From NCBI RefSeq assembly GCF_007556595.1, contig NZ_VJNB01000011.1:1-64000 (forward strand): DNA of 64,000 bases. Reading direction: 5' to 3'. The translations under genes were made by a program, and so were the position numbers. Below are positions 18,540 through 27,260 of this stretch, in pieces; positions within the stretch are counted from its first letter, which is position 1; every line of letters starts with the position of its first letter. Below the pieces are notes generated by a model that had not been told where the DNA came from, did not search any database, and saw nothing but the letters and a program-made list of their open reading frames with translations. This stretch comes from Tepidimonas alkaliphilus. Lineage in GTDB: Bacteria > Pseudomonadota > Gammaproteobacteria > Burkholderiales > Burkholderiaceae_C.

Positions 18540-19781
18540 TCACCCCGCCTGCAGCCCCGCTGCCCCAGGCTGCGGCGGCCCGGCATACAACCAAGGCTGA
18601 TCCAGCAACCGACGGCCCAGCAGCGCCAGCGCCGCATCGCGCCCCCAGCGCAGCAGCCCGGTGGCGTGAAAGATGACGCCGTTGCGGCGCGAGCGCGCCT
18701 GCACGCGCGCGTTGCGTGCCCAGCGCGCCTCGGCCCAGCGGCGCAACACGGCTGGCCAATCGATGGGCTGCGGCGCCGCGGGCAGCAACCGCGCCAGCGT
18801 CCAGGCATCCTCCAGCGCCATGGCCGCACCCTGCGCCAGGTAGGGGCGCATCGGGTGCGCGGCATCGCCCAGCAAGCCCACGCGCCCCTGCGCGTGCTCG
18901 TGTGGCCCGCGCATTGGCGCGCGTCCAAACAGCGGCCACTGGCGCCATTTGGGCATCGCTTCCACGATCGCGCCCAGGTCGGGATGCACCTGCTGCAGCG
19001 TCTGCAACAACAGAGCCCGCGGCGCGGCGTGATCCCAACCCGGGGTATCACCGCTAGGCATGGGGCCTTCGATCACCAGCACCGCGTTGAGCCATTGGCC
19101 ACCTCGCACGGGGTAGTGCACCCCGTGCAGCCGCGGACCGAGCCAAGCGACCACGGCGTCACGCGCCAGCGCAACAGGCACGGCATCCATCGGCAGCAAG
19201 CCCCGATAGGCCACGTGTCCGCTGAACTGCGGCGCTCCGTCGCCCAGAAGCTGCACGCGCAACCGGCTCCAGACGCCATCGGCCACCAGCGCCGCGTCGG
19301 CCTCCCAGCTCTGCTCATCGGCGCCGAGGGCGCGCACGCCATCGCCGTGAACCTGTAGGCGCTGCACCGCCTGGCCGGTGTAGAGCGCCACGCCGGGCTG
19401 TTGCTGTAACGCATGCAGCAACAGCGCGTGCAGATCGGCCCGGTGCACGGTGGCATACGGCGCGCCGTAGCGACGCTGGACAGCCGCGCCCAGCTCCAGT
19501 GTGCCCAAGGTGGCGCCGTCGGCGACGCGGCGCACCATCAAGCGCTGCGGAAACGCCGCGACTTGGGCCAACGCCTCGGCCAGCCCCCAGTCGCGCAGCA
19601 CGCGCACCGCGTTGGGCCCTAGCTGCAGACCGGCGCCGATCTCCGAAAATTCTGGGGCTTGCTCCAGCAGGGTTGTTCGCAGCTCGGGCCGCGCCCGATG
19701 CAGCGCCAGCGCCGCGCTCAGCCCCGCGATGCCGCCGCCCACGATCAGCAGCCGCTGCGGCGCTCGATGGGTCAACGCCAT
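18540..19781 (-). CDS. FAD-dependent aromatic monooxygenase (salicylate/3-hydroxybenzoate hydroxylase-like)
   Basis: A 413-residue group A flavin monooxygenase. The N-terminus has LLIVGGGIAGLSAALALHRARP (GxGxxG). The second FAD site is GRVGLLGDAAHPMRPYLAQGAAMALEDAWTLARLL. The NAD(P)H-linked DG motif is ADAALVADGVWSRLR. Length and pattern fit enzymes that hydroxylate salicylate, 3-hydroxybenzoate or related phenolic acids. The start at 19781 overlaps the sppA stop by 10 nt, and the next gene is a solute receptor. No other aromatic-degradation genes are nearby, so the substrate stays open. Confidence 0.86.
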   Translation of the reverse strand: MALTHRAPQRLLIVGGGIAGLSAALALHRARPELRTTLLEQAPEFSEIGAGLQLGPNAVRVLRDWGLAEALAQVAAFPQRLMVRRVADGATLGTLELGAAVQRRYGAPYATVHRADLHALLLHALQQQPGVALYTGQAVQRLQVHGDGVRALGADEQSWEADAALVADGVWSRLRVQLLGDGAPQFSGHVAYRGLLPMDAVPVALARDAVVAWLGPRLHGVHYPVRGGQWLNAVLVIEGPMPSGDTPGWDHAAPRALLLQTLQQVHPDLGAIVEAMPKWRQWPLFGRAPMRGPHEHAQGRVGLLGDAAHPMRPYLAQGAAMALEDAWTLARLLPAAPQPIDWPAVLRRWAEARWARNARVQARSRRNGVIFHATGLLRWGRDAALALLGRRLLDQPWLYAGPPQPGAAGLQAG

Positions 19782-20767
19782 GCCGGCCACGCGGTTTGCG
19801 CCCAACGCATCATGCTGTCGGCTGCGCCGGCGCCGAAGCGCCGCGCCAGCCGCTCAGCCACGCTTTCGCGCTGGGTGTAGTCGACGATCTCTTCCGCCCC
19901 GACGACGTCGCGGGCCACCGAATCCAGGCTGCCCAAGTCATCCGCCAACCCCATCTCCACGGCGCGCTGTCCGGTCCAAACCAGTCCGGAAAAGGTCTCC
20001 GGCGTCTCCTTGAGCCGCTCGCCGCGGCCCTTGCGCACCACCTCAATGAACTGCTGGTGGATGTCGTCCAGCATGCGCTGCGCGTGCGCGCGGTGCGTCG
20101 GCGTCTGCGGGCTGAACGGGTCGAGAAAGCCCTTGTTCTCGCCGGCGGTCAGCAGCCGGCGCTCCACGCCGAGCTTGTCCATCAGGCCGGTGAAGCCAAA
20201 GCCGTCGATCAGCACGCCAATACTGCCGACCAGGCTGGCCTTGTCCACGTAAATACGGTCGGCAGCGGCAGCGATGTAGTAGGCTGCCGAAGCGCAGGTC
20301 TCCTCCACCACGGCGTAAACCGGCTTGTCATGCTTGTCTTTCAGGCGCCAGATCTCGTCGTTGACGATGCCAGCCTGCACGGGGCTGCCGCCGGGCGAGT
20401 CAATCAGCAGCACCACCGCCTGCGCCCCCGGATCCTCGAAGGCCGCGCGCAGCGCGCTCACGATCGCGCTGGCGCTGGCTTGCTGATCCGGTCCGATCGG
20501 CCCGCGCACCTCCACGAGCGCGGTGTGCGGCGTGCTTTTGGGCTTGCTGGGCAACACCGCTCCTCCCCAGACCATCCAACCCAAGGCCAAGGCGGCCAGC
20601 AGCCACAGCGTGCGCCAGATGTTGCGCCAGCGTCGCGCCGCGCGCTGCTCAGCCAGCGTGGCCATCAACCAGCGCTCGATGAGCGCGCGCTCCCAGCCTG
20701 CCGCAGCCGAAGCCGGGCCGGTGGCGTCACCAGAGTTGGCCGTGGAAGGATGGGATTCGGATGCCAT
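19772..20767 (-). CDS. sppA: S49-family signal peptide peptidase
   Basis: A 331-residue membrane-anchored peptidase of the short SppA type. One transmembrane segment lies near residues 55-75 (WRTLWLLAALALGWMVW). The catalytic domain has VVLLIDSPGGSPVQAG, the serine nucleophile in ETCASAAYYIAAAAD, and LVGSIGVLIDGFGFTGLMDKLGV. The general-base lysine is probably in GENKGFLDPF. It degrades cleaved signal peptides or misfolded membrane proteins. The start at ATG 20767 is preferred; a GTG at 20785 is possible. It follows the Rieske gene and overlaps the monooxygenase. Confidence 0.93.
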   Translation of the reverse strand: MASESHPSTANSGDATGPASAAAGWERALIERWLMATLAEQRAARRWRNIWRTLWLLAALALGWMVWGGAVLPSKPKSTPHTALVEVRGPIGPDQQASASAIVSALRAAFEDPGAQAVVLLIDSPGGSPVQAGIVNDEIWRLKDKHDKPVYAVVEETCASAAYYIAAAADRIYVDKASLVGSIGVLIDGFGFTGLMDKLGVERRLLTAGENKGFLDPFSPQTPTHRAHAQRMLDDIHQQFIEVVRKGRGERLKETPETFSGLVWTGQRAVEMGLADDLGSLDSVARDVVGAEEIVDYTQRESVAERLARRFGAGAADSMMRWAQTAWPAWR

Positions 20768-20827
20768 GTTGATGCGTTTGGGCACGAGGGGAACGAAAGC
20801 ACGCGGCGGCTCCTCGCCGAGACCGGG

Positions 20828-21226
20828 CTAAACGGGTTGCAAATCGTAACGCGAACGCCAATAGACCCAGCCGTCGGCTTCTCGCATCTCGATCGCTTGC
20901 AGGGGCCCGCGACCTGGGCCTGCGACGCAGCGACCACTGGCCGGATCGAACAGCGCCCCGTGCGCCGCGCACACCAGCCACTGACCGGTCAGGTCGAAGA
21001 AGCGATTGGGCTGCCAGTCCAACTCCAGCCCCACGTGGCTGCAACGGTTCAGGTAGCCATACACACCGCCGCGGTAGCGCACCGCAAACGCACGGCAGAC
21101 ATGGCCGCGCCAGCGCACCTCAAAGGGAACCGCCTCTGCGCCTGCGCGCAAGTCGGCGCTGCGGCACAACGGGTGCCAGCCCGAGGCAGTCGCCTCGGTT
21201 CCAGTTGCGTCAGGCGTCGCGCTCAT
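20828..21226 (-). CDS. Small stand-alone Rieske [2Fe-2S] protein
   Basis: A 132-residue ferredoxin-like Rieske protein. The cluster ligands are CSH in NRCSHVGLELDW and CAAH in LVCAAHGALFDPASGRC. There is no signal peptide or oxygenase catalytic domain. Such proteins often sit just upstream of the S49 peptidase gene in Burkholderiales, as here (61 nt). The role is unknown; it may be an electron carrier for an oxygenase encoded elsewhere. ATG 21226 is used; the GTG at 21229 is equally possible. Confidence 0.85.
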   Translation of the reverse strand: MSATPDATGTEATASGWHPLCRSADLRAGAEAVPFEVRWRGHVCRAFAVRYRGGVYGYLNRCSHVGLELDWQPNRFFDLTGQWLVCAAHGALFDPASGRCVAGPGRGPLQAIEMREADGWVYWRSRYDLQPV

Positions 21227-21300
21227 CACCCAGGCGCCTCAAGTGGCGTCGAACTCCACAACGAGTTTGTGCAACCTGAAGCATAGCGCTTGGCGACAAT

Positions 21301-21909
21301 ATGCGCATGGATGCCGCCGTTTCCCCGCTGCGCCGGGCGCTCGTGCTCGGCTCCACCTCCCCCTACCGGCGCGAGTTGCTGGCGCGCCTGCGCCTGCCGT
21401 TCGAGACCGTGGCACCGCACGTTGACGAAACACCCCGGCCGGGTGAGGCGCCGGCGGCGCTGGCGCAGCGGCTGGCGCGCGCCAAGGCCGAGGCGGTGGC
21501 GCGCCTGCGGCCTGAAGCGATCGTGATCGGCAGCGACCAGGTGGCCGACCTGGACGGCGCGGCGCTGGGCAAACCTGGCACGCACGAACGCGCCGTCGCG
21601 CAGCTGCGCGCGATGAGCGGGCGCACGGTGCGCTTTCACACCGCGCTGGCGGTGGTGTGCGGCGCCAGCGGCTTTGCGGCGCAGGAGCTGGCCACGGTGG
21701 AGGTGCGTTTCCGAACGCTCGCCGACGCCGAGATCGAGCGCTACCTGCGTGCCGAACAGCCCTACGACTGCGCCGGCAGCGCCAAGAGCGAGGGGCTGGG
21801 CATCGCGCTGCTGGAGGCCATCGTCAGCGACGATCCGACGGCGCTGGTGGGCCTGCCGCTAATCCGCACCGCGCGGCTGCTGCGCACCGCCGGGCTGGAG
21901 CTGCCGTGA
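21301..21909 (+). CDS. maf: Maf/YceF-family nucleotide pyrophosphatase
   Basis: A 202-residue Maf-like house-cleaning enzyme. YceF-type members hydrolyse m7GTP; others act on dTTP or UTP. Visible motifs are LVLGSTSPYRRELLARLRLPFE, VIGSDQVADLDGAALGKPGT and YDCAGSAKSEGLGIALLE, which points to the YceF branch. It is divergent from the Rieske gene. Its TGA overlaps the GTG of the next gene (GTGA), coupling the two. ATG 21307 is an alternative start. Confidence 0.92.
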   Translation: MRMDAAVSPLRRALVLGSTSPYRRELLARLRLPFETVAPHVDETPRPGEAPAALAQRLARAKAEAVARLRPEAIVIGSDQVADLDGAALGKPGTHERAVAQLRAMSGRTVRFHTALAVVCGASGFAAQELATVEVRFRTLADAEIERYLRAEQPYDCAGSAKSEGLGIALLEAIVSDDPTALVGLPLIRTARLLRTAGLELP

Positions 21910-22679
21910 GCGCGCCGCCGCCCGGGGCGCTGGTGCTGGTGCCGACCCCGCTGGACCACGGCTGCGGCGTGCAGCTGGATCTGCGCGAGGCGCTGCCGGC
22001 CTTCACGATCGAGCGCGCCGCCAAGCTGACGCACTGGATCGCCGAAAACGCCCGCAGCGCGCGCGCGTTCCTCAAGCGCGTCGGTGCCGTGCGGCCACTG
22101 GCCGCGCCGCTGCCGCAACAGGCCATCGTCGAGCTGCCGCGCGCCTGGCACAAGCATGGCGACGCCGGCGCGCAGGCGGCGCGCGAGGCGCGCGCGCTGC
22201 TCGCGCCGGCGCTCGCGGGGCACGATGTCGGGCTGCTCAGCGAAGCCGGCATGCCGGCGATCGCCGACCCGGGCGGCGCGGTGGTGCGCGCCGCGCACGC
22301 GCTCGGGCTGCGGGTGGAGCCGCTCGCGGGCCCGGTGTCGCTGGCGCTGGCGCTGGCCGCCAGCGGCTGCCCGGGCCAGTCGTTTGCGTTCCACGGCTAC
22401 CTGCCGGTGGAAGCGGCCGCGCGGGTGCAGGCGCTGCGCGCACTGGAGGCGCAGGCGCGCCGGCAGCGCCAGACGCAGCTGTTCATCGAGACGCCGTACC
22501 GCAACGCCGCGCTGCTGCAGACGGCGCTGCAGGCGCTGCAGCCGGACACGTGGCTCGCGCTGGCCTGCGGGCTGACCCTGCCGCGCCAGGCCGTGCACGC
22601 CGCGCGCGTGGCCGACTGGCGCCGCGGGGCGCCCGCGCTGCCGCTGGAGCTGCCGTGCGTGTTCGTGCTGGCGGTTTGA
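21906..22679 (+). CDS. Tetrapyrrole-methylase-family SAM methyltransferase (RsmI-like)
   Basis: A 257-residue protein starting with GTG. The RsmI-type region DVGLLSEAGMPAIADPGGAVVRAAHALG, followed by VEPLAGPVSLALALAASG, places it in the family of 16S rRNA (cytidine-2'-O)-methyltransferases. LFIETPYRNAALLQTALQAL matches the C-terminal part. The order maf then this gene is common in Burkholderiales, where a separate canonical RsmI usually exists elsewhere, so its rRNA target is uncertain. Confidence 0.85.
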   Translation: MSAPPPGALVLVPTPLDHGCGVQLDLREALPAFTIERAAKLTHWIAENARSARAFLKRVGAVRPLAAPLPQQAIVELPRAWHKHGDAGAQAAREARALLAPALAGHDVGLLSEAGMPAIADPGGAVVRAAHALGLRVEPLAGPVSLALALAASGCPGQSFAFHGYLPVEAAARVQALRALEAQARRQRQTQLFIETPYRNAALLQTALQALQPDTWLALACGLTLPRQAVHAARVADWRRGAPALPLELPCVFVLAV

Positions 22680-22710
22680 GCGCGACGCCGCCGCATGCCA
22701 GAATGCGCGC

Positions 22711-23607
22711 ATGAGCACGCTGCCCGAGCAAGGCTTGGTGGTCGCGATTTCCTCGCGCGCGCTGTTCGATTTCGAGGAGGAAAACCGCGTCTTCGAGCAG
22801 GGCGACGACCGCGCCTACATGGCGCTGCAGCTCAAGCGCCTGGAGCAGCCGGCACGGCCCGGCGTGGCGTTTTCGCTGGTGCGCAAGCTGCTGGCCTTCA
22901 ACGCCGACGGCGCCACGCGCGTGGAGGTGGTGATCCTGTCGCGCAACGACCCGGTCTCGGGCCTGCGGGTGTTTCGCTCCGCCGCCGCCGACCGGCTGCC
23001 GATCCAGCGCGGCGTTTTCACGCGCGGGGCGCCGCCGTGGCGCTACCTGCGGCCGCTCGGGGCGCACCTGTTCCTGTCGGCCAACCTGGACGACGTGCGC
23101 GCGGCGCTGGCAGCCGGCTTTCCGGCGGCACAGGTCTATCCGCACGCGCCGCGCGCCAGCGACGCCCACCCGCACGAGGTGCGCATCGCCTTTGACGGCG
23201 ACGCGGTGCTGTTTTCCGACGAGGCCGAGCGCGTGTATCAGGAGCAAGGGCTGGACGCCTTCCAGGCGCACGAGCAGCGCCACGCCTCCGTGCCGCTGCC
23301 GGGCGGGCCGTTCAAGCCGCTGCTGCAGGCGCTGCACCGGCTGCAGCAGGCCGGCACGCCCTCGATGCGCATCCGCACCGCGCTGGTCACCGCGCGCAGC
23401 GCCCCGGCGCACGAGCGCGCCATCCGCACGCTGATGGACTGGCACATCGAGGTCGATGAGGCGATGTTCCTCGGTGGCCTCGACAAGGGCCCGTTCCTGC
23501 GCGAGTTCGAGCCGGACTTCTTCTTCGACGACCAGACCCGGCATGTGGCCAGCGCCGCTGAACATGTGCCGGCCGGCCACGTCGCCGCGGGGGTCGCGGC
23601 TGGCTAG
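22711..23607 (+). CDS. Cytosolic 5'-nucleotidase (cN-I family)
   Basis: A 298-residue protein with the bacterial cN-I pattern: LVVAISSRALFDFEEENRVFEQG at the start, GVAFSLVRKLLAFN, VEVVILSRNDPVSGLRVFRS, then VRIAFDGDAVLFSDEAE with the HAD-type aspartates. MDWHIEVDEAMFLGGLDKGPFLREFEPDFFFDDQ closes the domain. It should dephosphorylate nucleoside monophosphates such as AMP or IMP. It lies 31 nt after the methyltransferase gene. The Ala/Val-rich final 15 residues are not conserved. Confidence 0.88.
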   Translation: MSTLPEQGLVVAISSRALFDFEEENRVFEQGDDRAYMALQLKRLEQPARPGVAFSLVRKLLAFNADGATRVEVVILSRNDPVSGLRVFRSAAADRLPIQRGVFTRGAPPWRYLRPLGAHLFLSANLDDVRAALAAGFPAAQVYPHAPRASDAHPHEVRIAFDGDAVLFSDEAERVYQEQGLDAFQAHEQRHASVPLPGGPFKPLLQALHRLQQAGTPSMRIRTALVTARSAPAHERAIRTLMDWHIEVDEAMFLGGLDKGPFLREFEPDFFFDDQTRHVASAAEHVPAGHVAAGVAAG

Positions 23608-23777
23608 GCGGCGGCCATGCAACCCAACGGCCCTGCATCGACCCATGCCGCGCCGCCGCCTCAACCGCTGGGCGCCCCGCCCAGCCCCAATCGGCGCCAG
23701 CGCCTGACTTCGCCTCGGGCGCACGCGTCTCCAACGCGCCTGTGTTCCCATCACCCTGTCTGCCTGGAGGACGACCT

Positions 23778-24161
23778 ATGCTGACTTCGGTTGTGGCCAT
23801 CGCTGCCGGCGCCAGCCTCGGCGCTCTGATGCGCTGGGGCTTGGGGCTGGCCCTCAACGCCGTGCTGCCCAACCTGCCGCTGGGCACGCTGGCGGCCAAC
23901 TGGATCGGCGGCTACGCCATCGGGGTGGTGGCGGCTTTTTTCTTGCATCATCCGGAGGTTGCCGCGCCGTGGCGGCTGTTTGCCATCACCGGCTTGCTGG
24001 GGGGGCTGACGACGTTTTCCAGCTTTTCGATCGAGATGACCACGCTGCTGCAAGAAGGCAAGCTGCTGTGGGCGCTGGCGGGCGTGGCGCTGCACGTGGG
24101 TGGCTCGCTGGCGCTGACCGCCTTGGGCGTGGCCAGCTACGGCTGGCTGCGGGCAGGCTAA
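23778..24161 (+). CDS. crcB: Fluoride channel Fluc/CrcB
   Basis: A 127-residue, four-helix membrane protein that dimerises to export fluoride. It starts MLTSVVAIAAGASLGALMRW, with NWIGGYAIG in the second helix. The third helix holds GGLTTFSSFSIE, the family signature with the selectivity-lining Phe, Thr and Ser. ATG 23778 follows a TGGAGG RBS. The 170-nt upstream gap contains no recognisable fluoride riboswitch. Confidence 0.95.
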   Translation: MLTSVVAIAAGASLGALMRWGLGLALNAVLPNLPLGTLAANWIGGYAIGVVAAFFLHHPEVAAPWRLFAITGLLGGLTTFSSFSIEMTTLLQEGKLLWALAGVALHVGGSLALTALGVASYGWLRAG

Positions 24162-24186
24162 GCAAGGCCGCACCCTGCCCATCGCC

Positions 24187-24192
24187 TACAAT
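24187..24192 (+). promoter_or_regulatory. Candidate -10 element upstream of pyrE
   Basis: TACAAT in the setting CGCCTACAATCC, a common betaproteobacterial -10 form, lies 129 nt before the pyrE ATG. No matching -35 is clear. Confidence 0.3.
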
Positions 24193-24320
24193 CCGATGGG
24201 TTGCCTGCGCAGCCTCGACCCTCGGCCGCTCGGCGGCACCACACTCCCGCCGACGGCTGGCGTGGTCGCTTGGCAAGTCGTCCCCGTGCACGCCGCAGCC
24301 CGCCCGGATCGCCTCGCGCC

Positions 24321-25016
24321 ATGACTTCGTGCCTGTCCCCCCACCCGTTGGCCCAACGTTTTATTCAGTTCGCGCTGCAAGCCGGGGCCCTGCGTTTTGG
24401 CGAATTCAAAACCAAAGCGGGGCGACTTAGTCCCTATTTTTTCAACGCGGGCTCGTTTGACGACGGCGCCAAACTGGGCCAACTGGCCGCGCTGTATGCC
24501 GAGGCTATCCTGGCCCAAGACTTGGCTTTCGACTTGATTTTTGGCCCGGCCTACAAGGGCATCCCGCTGGCCACGGCGCTGGCGGTGGAGCTGGCGCGGC
24601 GCGGTCACAGCAAGCCGTTTGCCTTCAACCGCAAAGAGGCCAAAGACCACGGCGAAGGCGGCACGCTGGTCGGCGCGCCGTTGCGCGGGCGGGTGCTGAT
24701 CGTCGATGATGTGATGAGCGCCGGCACCGCCGTGCGCGAATCGATCGAACTCATTCGTCGCGCAGGCGCCACGCCGTATGCGTTGGCGATCGCTTTGGAT
24801 CGACAGGAAAAGGCCACCGAGGTCGGCCCCGATGGCACAGTGCGCGAACTGCCCTACAGCGCGGTACAGCATGTGCAACGCGCATACGGTCTGCAGGTCT
24901 GCGCCATTGCGCAGCTGGACGATTTGCTGCAGTATTTGGAGCAGCATCAGCACCCCGAAATGGCGGCGCACCGCCAGCGCGTGTTCGACTACCGGGCTCG
25001 CTATGGCGTAGCTTAA
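24321..25016 (+). CDS. pyrE: Orotate phosphoribosyltransferase
   Basis: A 231-residue PyrE that joins orotate and PRPP to make OMP in pyrimidine synthesis. It starts MTSCLSPHPLAQRFIQFALQAGALRFGEF. Substrate motifs are FKTKAGRLSPYFFNAG, IFGPAYKGIPLA and FAFNRKEAKDHGEGG. The PRPP loop is GRVLIVDDVMSAGTAVRES. The start is fixed by similarity; a longer frame upstream is not coding. The gene is 36 nt before a DUF4124 gene. Confidence 0.97.
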   Translation: MTSCLSPHPLAQRFIQFALQAGALRFGEFKTKAGRLSPYFFNAGSFDDGAKLGQLAALYAEAILAQDLAFDLIFGPAYKGIPLATALAVELARRGHSKPFAFNRKEAKDHGEGGTLVGAPLRGRVLIVDDVMSAGTAVRESIELIRRAGATPYALAIALDRQEKATEVGPDGTVRELPYSAVQHVQRAYGLQVCAIAQLDDLLQYLEQHQHPEMAAHRQRVFDYRARYGVA

Positions 25017-25052
25017 GAGCGCTTTTCGCGGTGGTGCGCCGTCTTTCGCGCC

Positions 25053-25739
25053 ATGTCCCGACGTATCGCCATCCGCTTGCCCTCACGCCTATGGGCCGTC
25101 TTAGCCTGGCCTGCCATGGCCGCCTGGGCGCAGACCGCAGGCGGCTCGGCTTCCATTTACACCTGCATCGACGCGCAGGGCCGGCTGTTGTCGTCGGATC
25201 GACCGATCCCGGAATGCCGCGACCGCGTGCAACGCGAGCTGGGCCCCAGTGGCGCGGTGCGCCGCGTCCTCGAACCCCCGCCCAGCGCTGAAGAGCGCGC
25301 GCGGGCCGAAGCGCAGCAACGCGCCCAGGCCGAAGCCGCCGCCCGCGCCGCCGAAGCGCAACGGCGCGAGCAGGCGTTGCTGATGCGCTACCCCACCCCA
25401 GCGGCGCATCAGCGCGCGCGCGAGGCAGCCCTCGCGCCGGTGCAGGCCAGCTTGCAGCTGGCACAGCAGCGTCTGCAGCAACTGGAAGAGGAACAACGCC
25501 AGCTGCAACAGGAACTGGAGCGCAGCCGCGCCGCTTCGTCCCAACCGCCGGCAAGCGTGCAACGACGCCTGGACGACGTCCGCGCACAACGCGAAGTGCA
25601 GCGTCGCTTTGTGGCAGACCTCGAGCGGGAGCGCGCGCGCATTGACGAGCGTTTTGACGCCGAGCTGGCTGTTCTGCGCCGCTTGTGGGCCACCCCTACG
25701 GGGTCGAGCGACGCCTCCTTGCCCTCCGCTGGCCGCTAG
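25053..25739 (+). CDS. Exported DUF4124 protein with coiled coil
   Basis: A 228-residue protein. Residues 1-27 are a signal peptide ending AWAQ. A DUF4124 domain follows (IYTCIDAQGRLLSSDRPIPEC, with two cysteines that could form a disulfide). From about residue 75 on it is a long Ala/Glu/Gln/Arg-rich helical region, probably coiled coil (LQLAQQRLQQLEEEQRQLQQ). Its function is unknown; DUF4124 proteins are abundant periplasmic proteins in proteobacteria. It converges on gatB. Confidence 0.82.
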   Translation: MSRRIAIRLPSRLWAVLAWPAMAAWAQTAGGSASIYTCIDAQGRLLSSDRPIPECRDRVQRELGPSGAVRRVLEPPPSAEERARAEAQQRAQAEAAARAAEAQRREQALLMRYPTPAAHQRAREAALAPVQASLQLAQQRLQQLEEEQRQLQQELERSRAASSQPPASVQRRLDDVRAQREVQRRFVADLERERARIDERFDAELAVLRRLWATPTGSSDASLPSAGR

Positions 25740-25769
25740 CACCGCCCTGGACCCAACCGGGCGGCGGCA

Positions 25770-27260
25770 TCACCCCAACAACGCGCGGCGCAGCAGCTCC
25801 GCCACCTGCTGAGGGTTGGCCTTGCCCTGAGAGGCCTTCATGACCTGCCCCACCAGGGCGTTGAGGGCTTTGTCCTTGCCGGCGCGCACTTCAGCCACGT
25901 TCTTCGGATTGGCGTCGATCACCTGCTGCACCAGCGCCTGCAGCGCCGCGGTGTCGTTGAGCTGCCGCAGTCCGCGCGCCTCGATCAGCGCATCCACCGC
26001 CGCTGCCGCCGCCTCGGGGGCCGCCGGCTCCGTCCAGAGCGCATCCAGCACTTGCTTGGCCGCCGCTTGGCTGATCGTGCCCTCGCTGACGCGCGCGATC
26101 ACCGCCGCCAACGCCTGCGGCGGCAGCGGGCAGGCTTCGATGCCGATGTCGGCCGCGTTAAGGCGGCGCGCCAGTTCCACCATCACCCAGTTGCTGGCGG
26201 CTTTGGGCGCCGCGCCGGCTTGCACCACCGCCTCGAAATATGCGGCCATCGCCCGAGACTGCGTCAGGGTGACGGCGTCGTATTCCGGCAAGCCGTAGTC
26301 GGCCATAAAGCGCTGCGCCGTGGCGCGCGGCAGCTCCGGCAAAGCGGCGCGTTCCTGCTCGATCCACTGGGGCGCAATCACCAGCGGCGGCAAATCCGGA
26401 TCAGGAAAATAGCGGTAATCGGCCGCATCCTCCTTGTTGCGCATGGGGCGGGTCTCGCCGCTGTCGGGATCAAACAACACCGTGGCCTGCTCGATCGAGC
26501 GGCCCTCTTCCAATTGCTCAATCTGCCAGCGCACCTCGGCGTCGATGGCTTGCTGCAAAAAGCGAAACGAGTTGAGGTTTTTGATCTCGCGCCGCGTGCC
26601 CAACGGCTGGCCCGGCTTGCGCACGCTGACGTTGGCGTCGCAGCGAAACGACCCTTCCTGCAGGTTGCCGTCGCAAATACCCATCCACGTCACCAGCTTG
26701 TGCAACTCGCGCGCGTAGGCCACCGCTTCGGCGCTGCAACGCATGTCGGGCTCGGTAACAATCTCCAGCAGCGGCGTGCCGGCCCGATTGAGGTCGATGC
26801 CGCTCATGCCGTGGAAATCCTCGTGCAGGCTTTTGCCAGCGTCTTCTTCCAGATGCGCGCGCACCAGCCGCACGCAACGCCAGACGCGCCGCGCCTGCGG
26901 GCCTTGCCCGGTTTCCAACCAAAAGCCGATTTCGCCACCCTGCACCACCGGAATCTCGTATTGACTGATTTGATAGCCCTTGGGCAGGTCAGGGTAAAAA
27001 TAGTTTTTGCGCGCGAACACGCTGCGCGGCGCAATGCGCGCGCCCACCGCCAACCCGAAGCGGATGGCGCACGCCACCGCGGCGCGATTGGGCACCGGCA
27101 GCGTGCCGGGCAGCGCCGCATCCACCGCGCACGCCTGCGTGTTGGGCTCGGCGCCAAAGGCCGTGGACGCCGCGCTGAACATCTTGCTGCGCGTGCGCAA
27201 CTGAACGTGCGTTTCCAGGCCGATCACCACTTCGTAGCCATGGATCAGGGCAGCCTCCAT
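25770..27260 (-). CDS. gatB: Aspartyl/glutamyl-tRNA amidotransferase subunit B
   Basis: A 496-residue GatB, the kinase/tRNA-binding subunit that amidates Asp-tRNA(Asn) or Glu-tRNA(Gln) with ammonia channelled from GatA. Signatures are [56 protein letters not shown] and [10 protein letters not shown]. The C-terminal YqeY-like tail ends with [16 protein letters not shown]. The start at 27260 is fixed by the gatA stop: the sequence reads TGATG, so stop and start share one base. It is last in gatC-gatA-gatB. Confidence 0.97.
   Translation of the reverse strand: MEAALIHGYEVVIGLETHVQLRTRSKMFSAASTAFGAEPNTQACAVDAALPGTLPVPNRAAVACAIRFGLAVGARIAPRSVFARKNYFYPDLPKGYQISQYEIPVVQGGEIGFWLETGQGPQARRVWRCVRLVRAHLEEDAGKSLHEDFHGMSGIDLNRAGTPLLEIVTEPDMRCSAEAVAYARELHKLVTWMGICDGNLQEGSFRCDANVSVRKPGQPLGTRREIKNLNSFRFLQQAIDAEVRWQIEQLEEGRSIEQATVLFDPDSGETRPMRNKEDAADYRYFPDPDLPPLVIAPQWIEQERAALPELPRATAQRFMADYGLPEYDAVTLTQSRAMAAYFEAVVQAGAAPKAASNWVMVELARRLNAADIGIEACPLPPQALAAVIARVSEGTISQAAAKQVLDALWTEPAAPEAAAAAVDALIEARGLRQLNDTAALQALVQQVIDANPKNVAEVRAGKDKALNALVGQVMKASQGKANPQQVAELLRRALLG

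Noticed and set aside
23608-23777. Fluoride riboswitch upstream of crcB
   Set aside because: I looked for the conserved crcB-motif segments and pseudoknot partners and found none; the gap is ordinary GC-rich sequence ending in an RBS.
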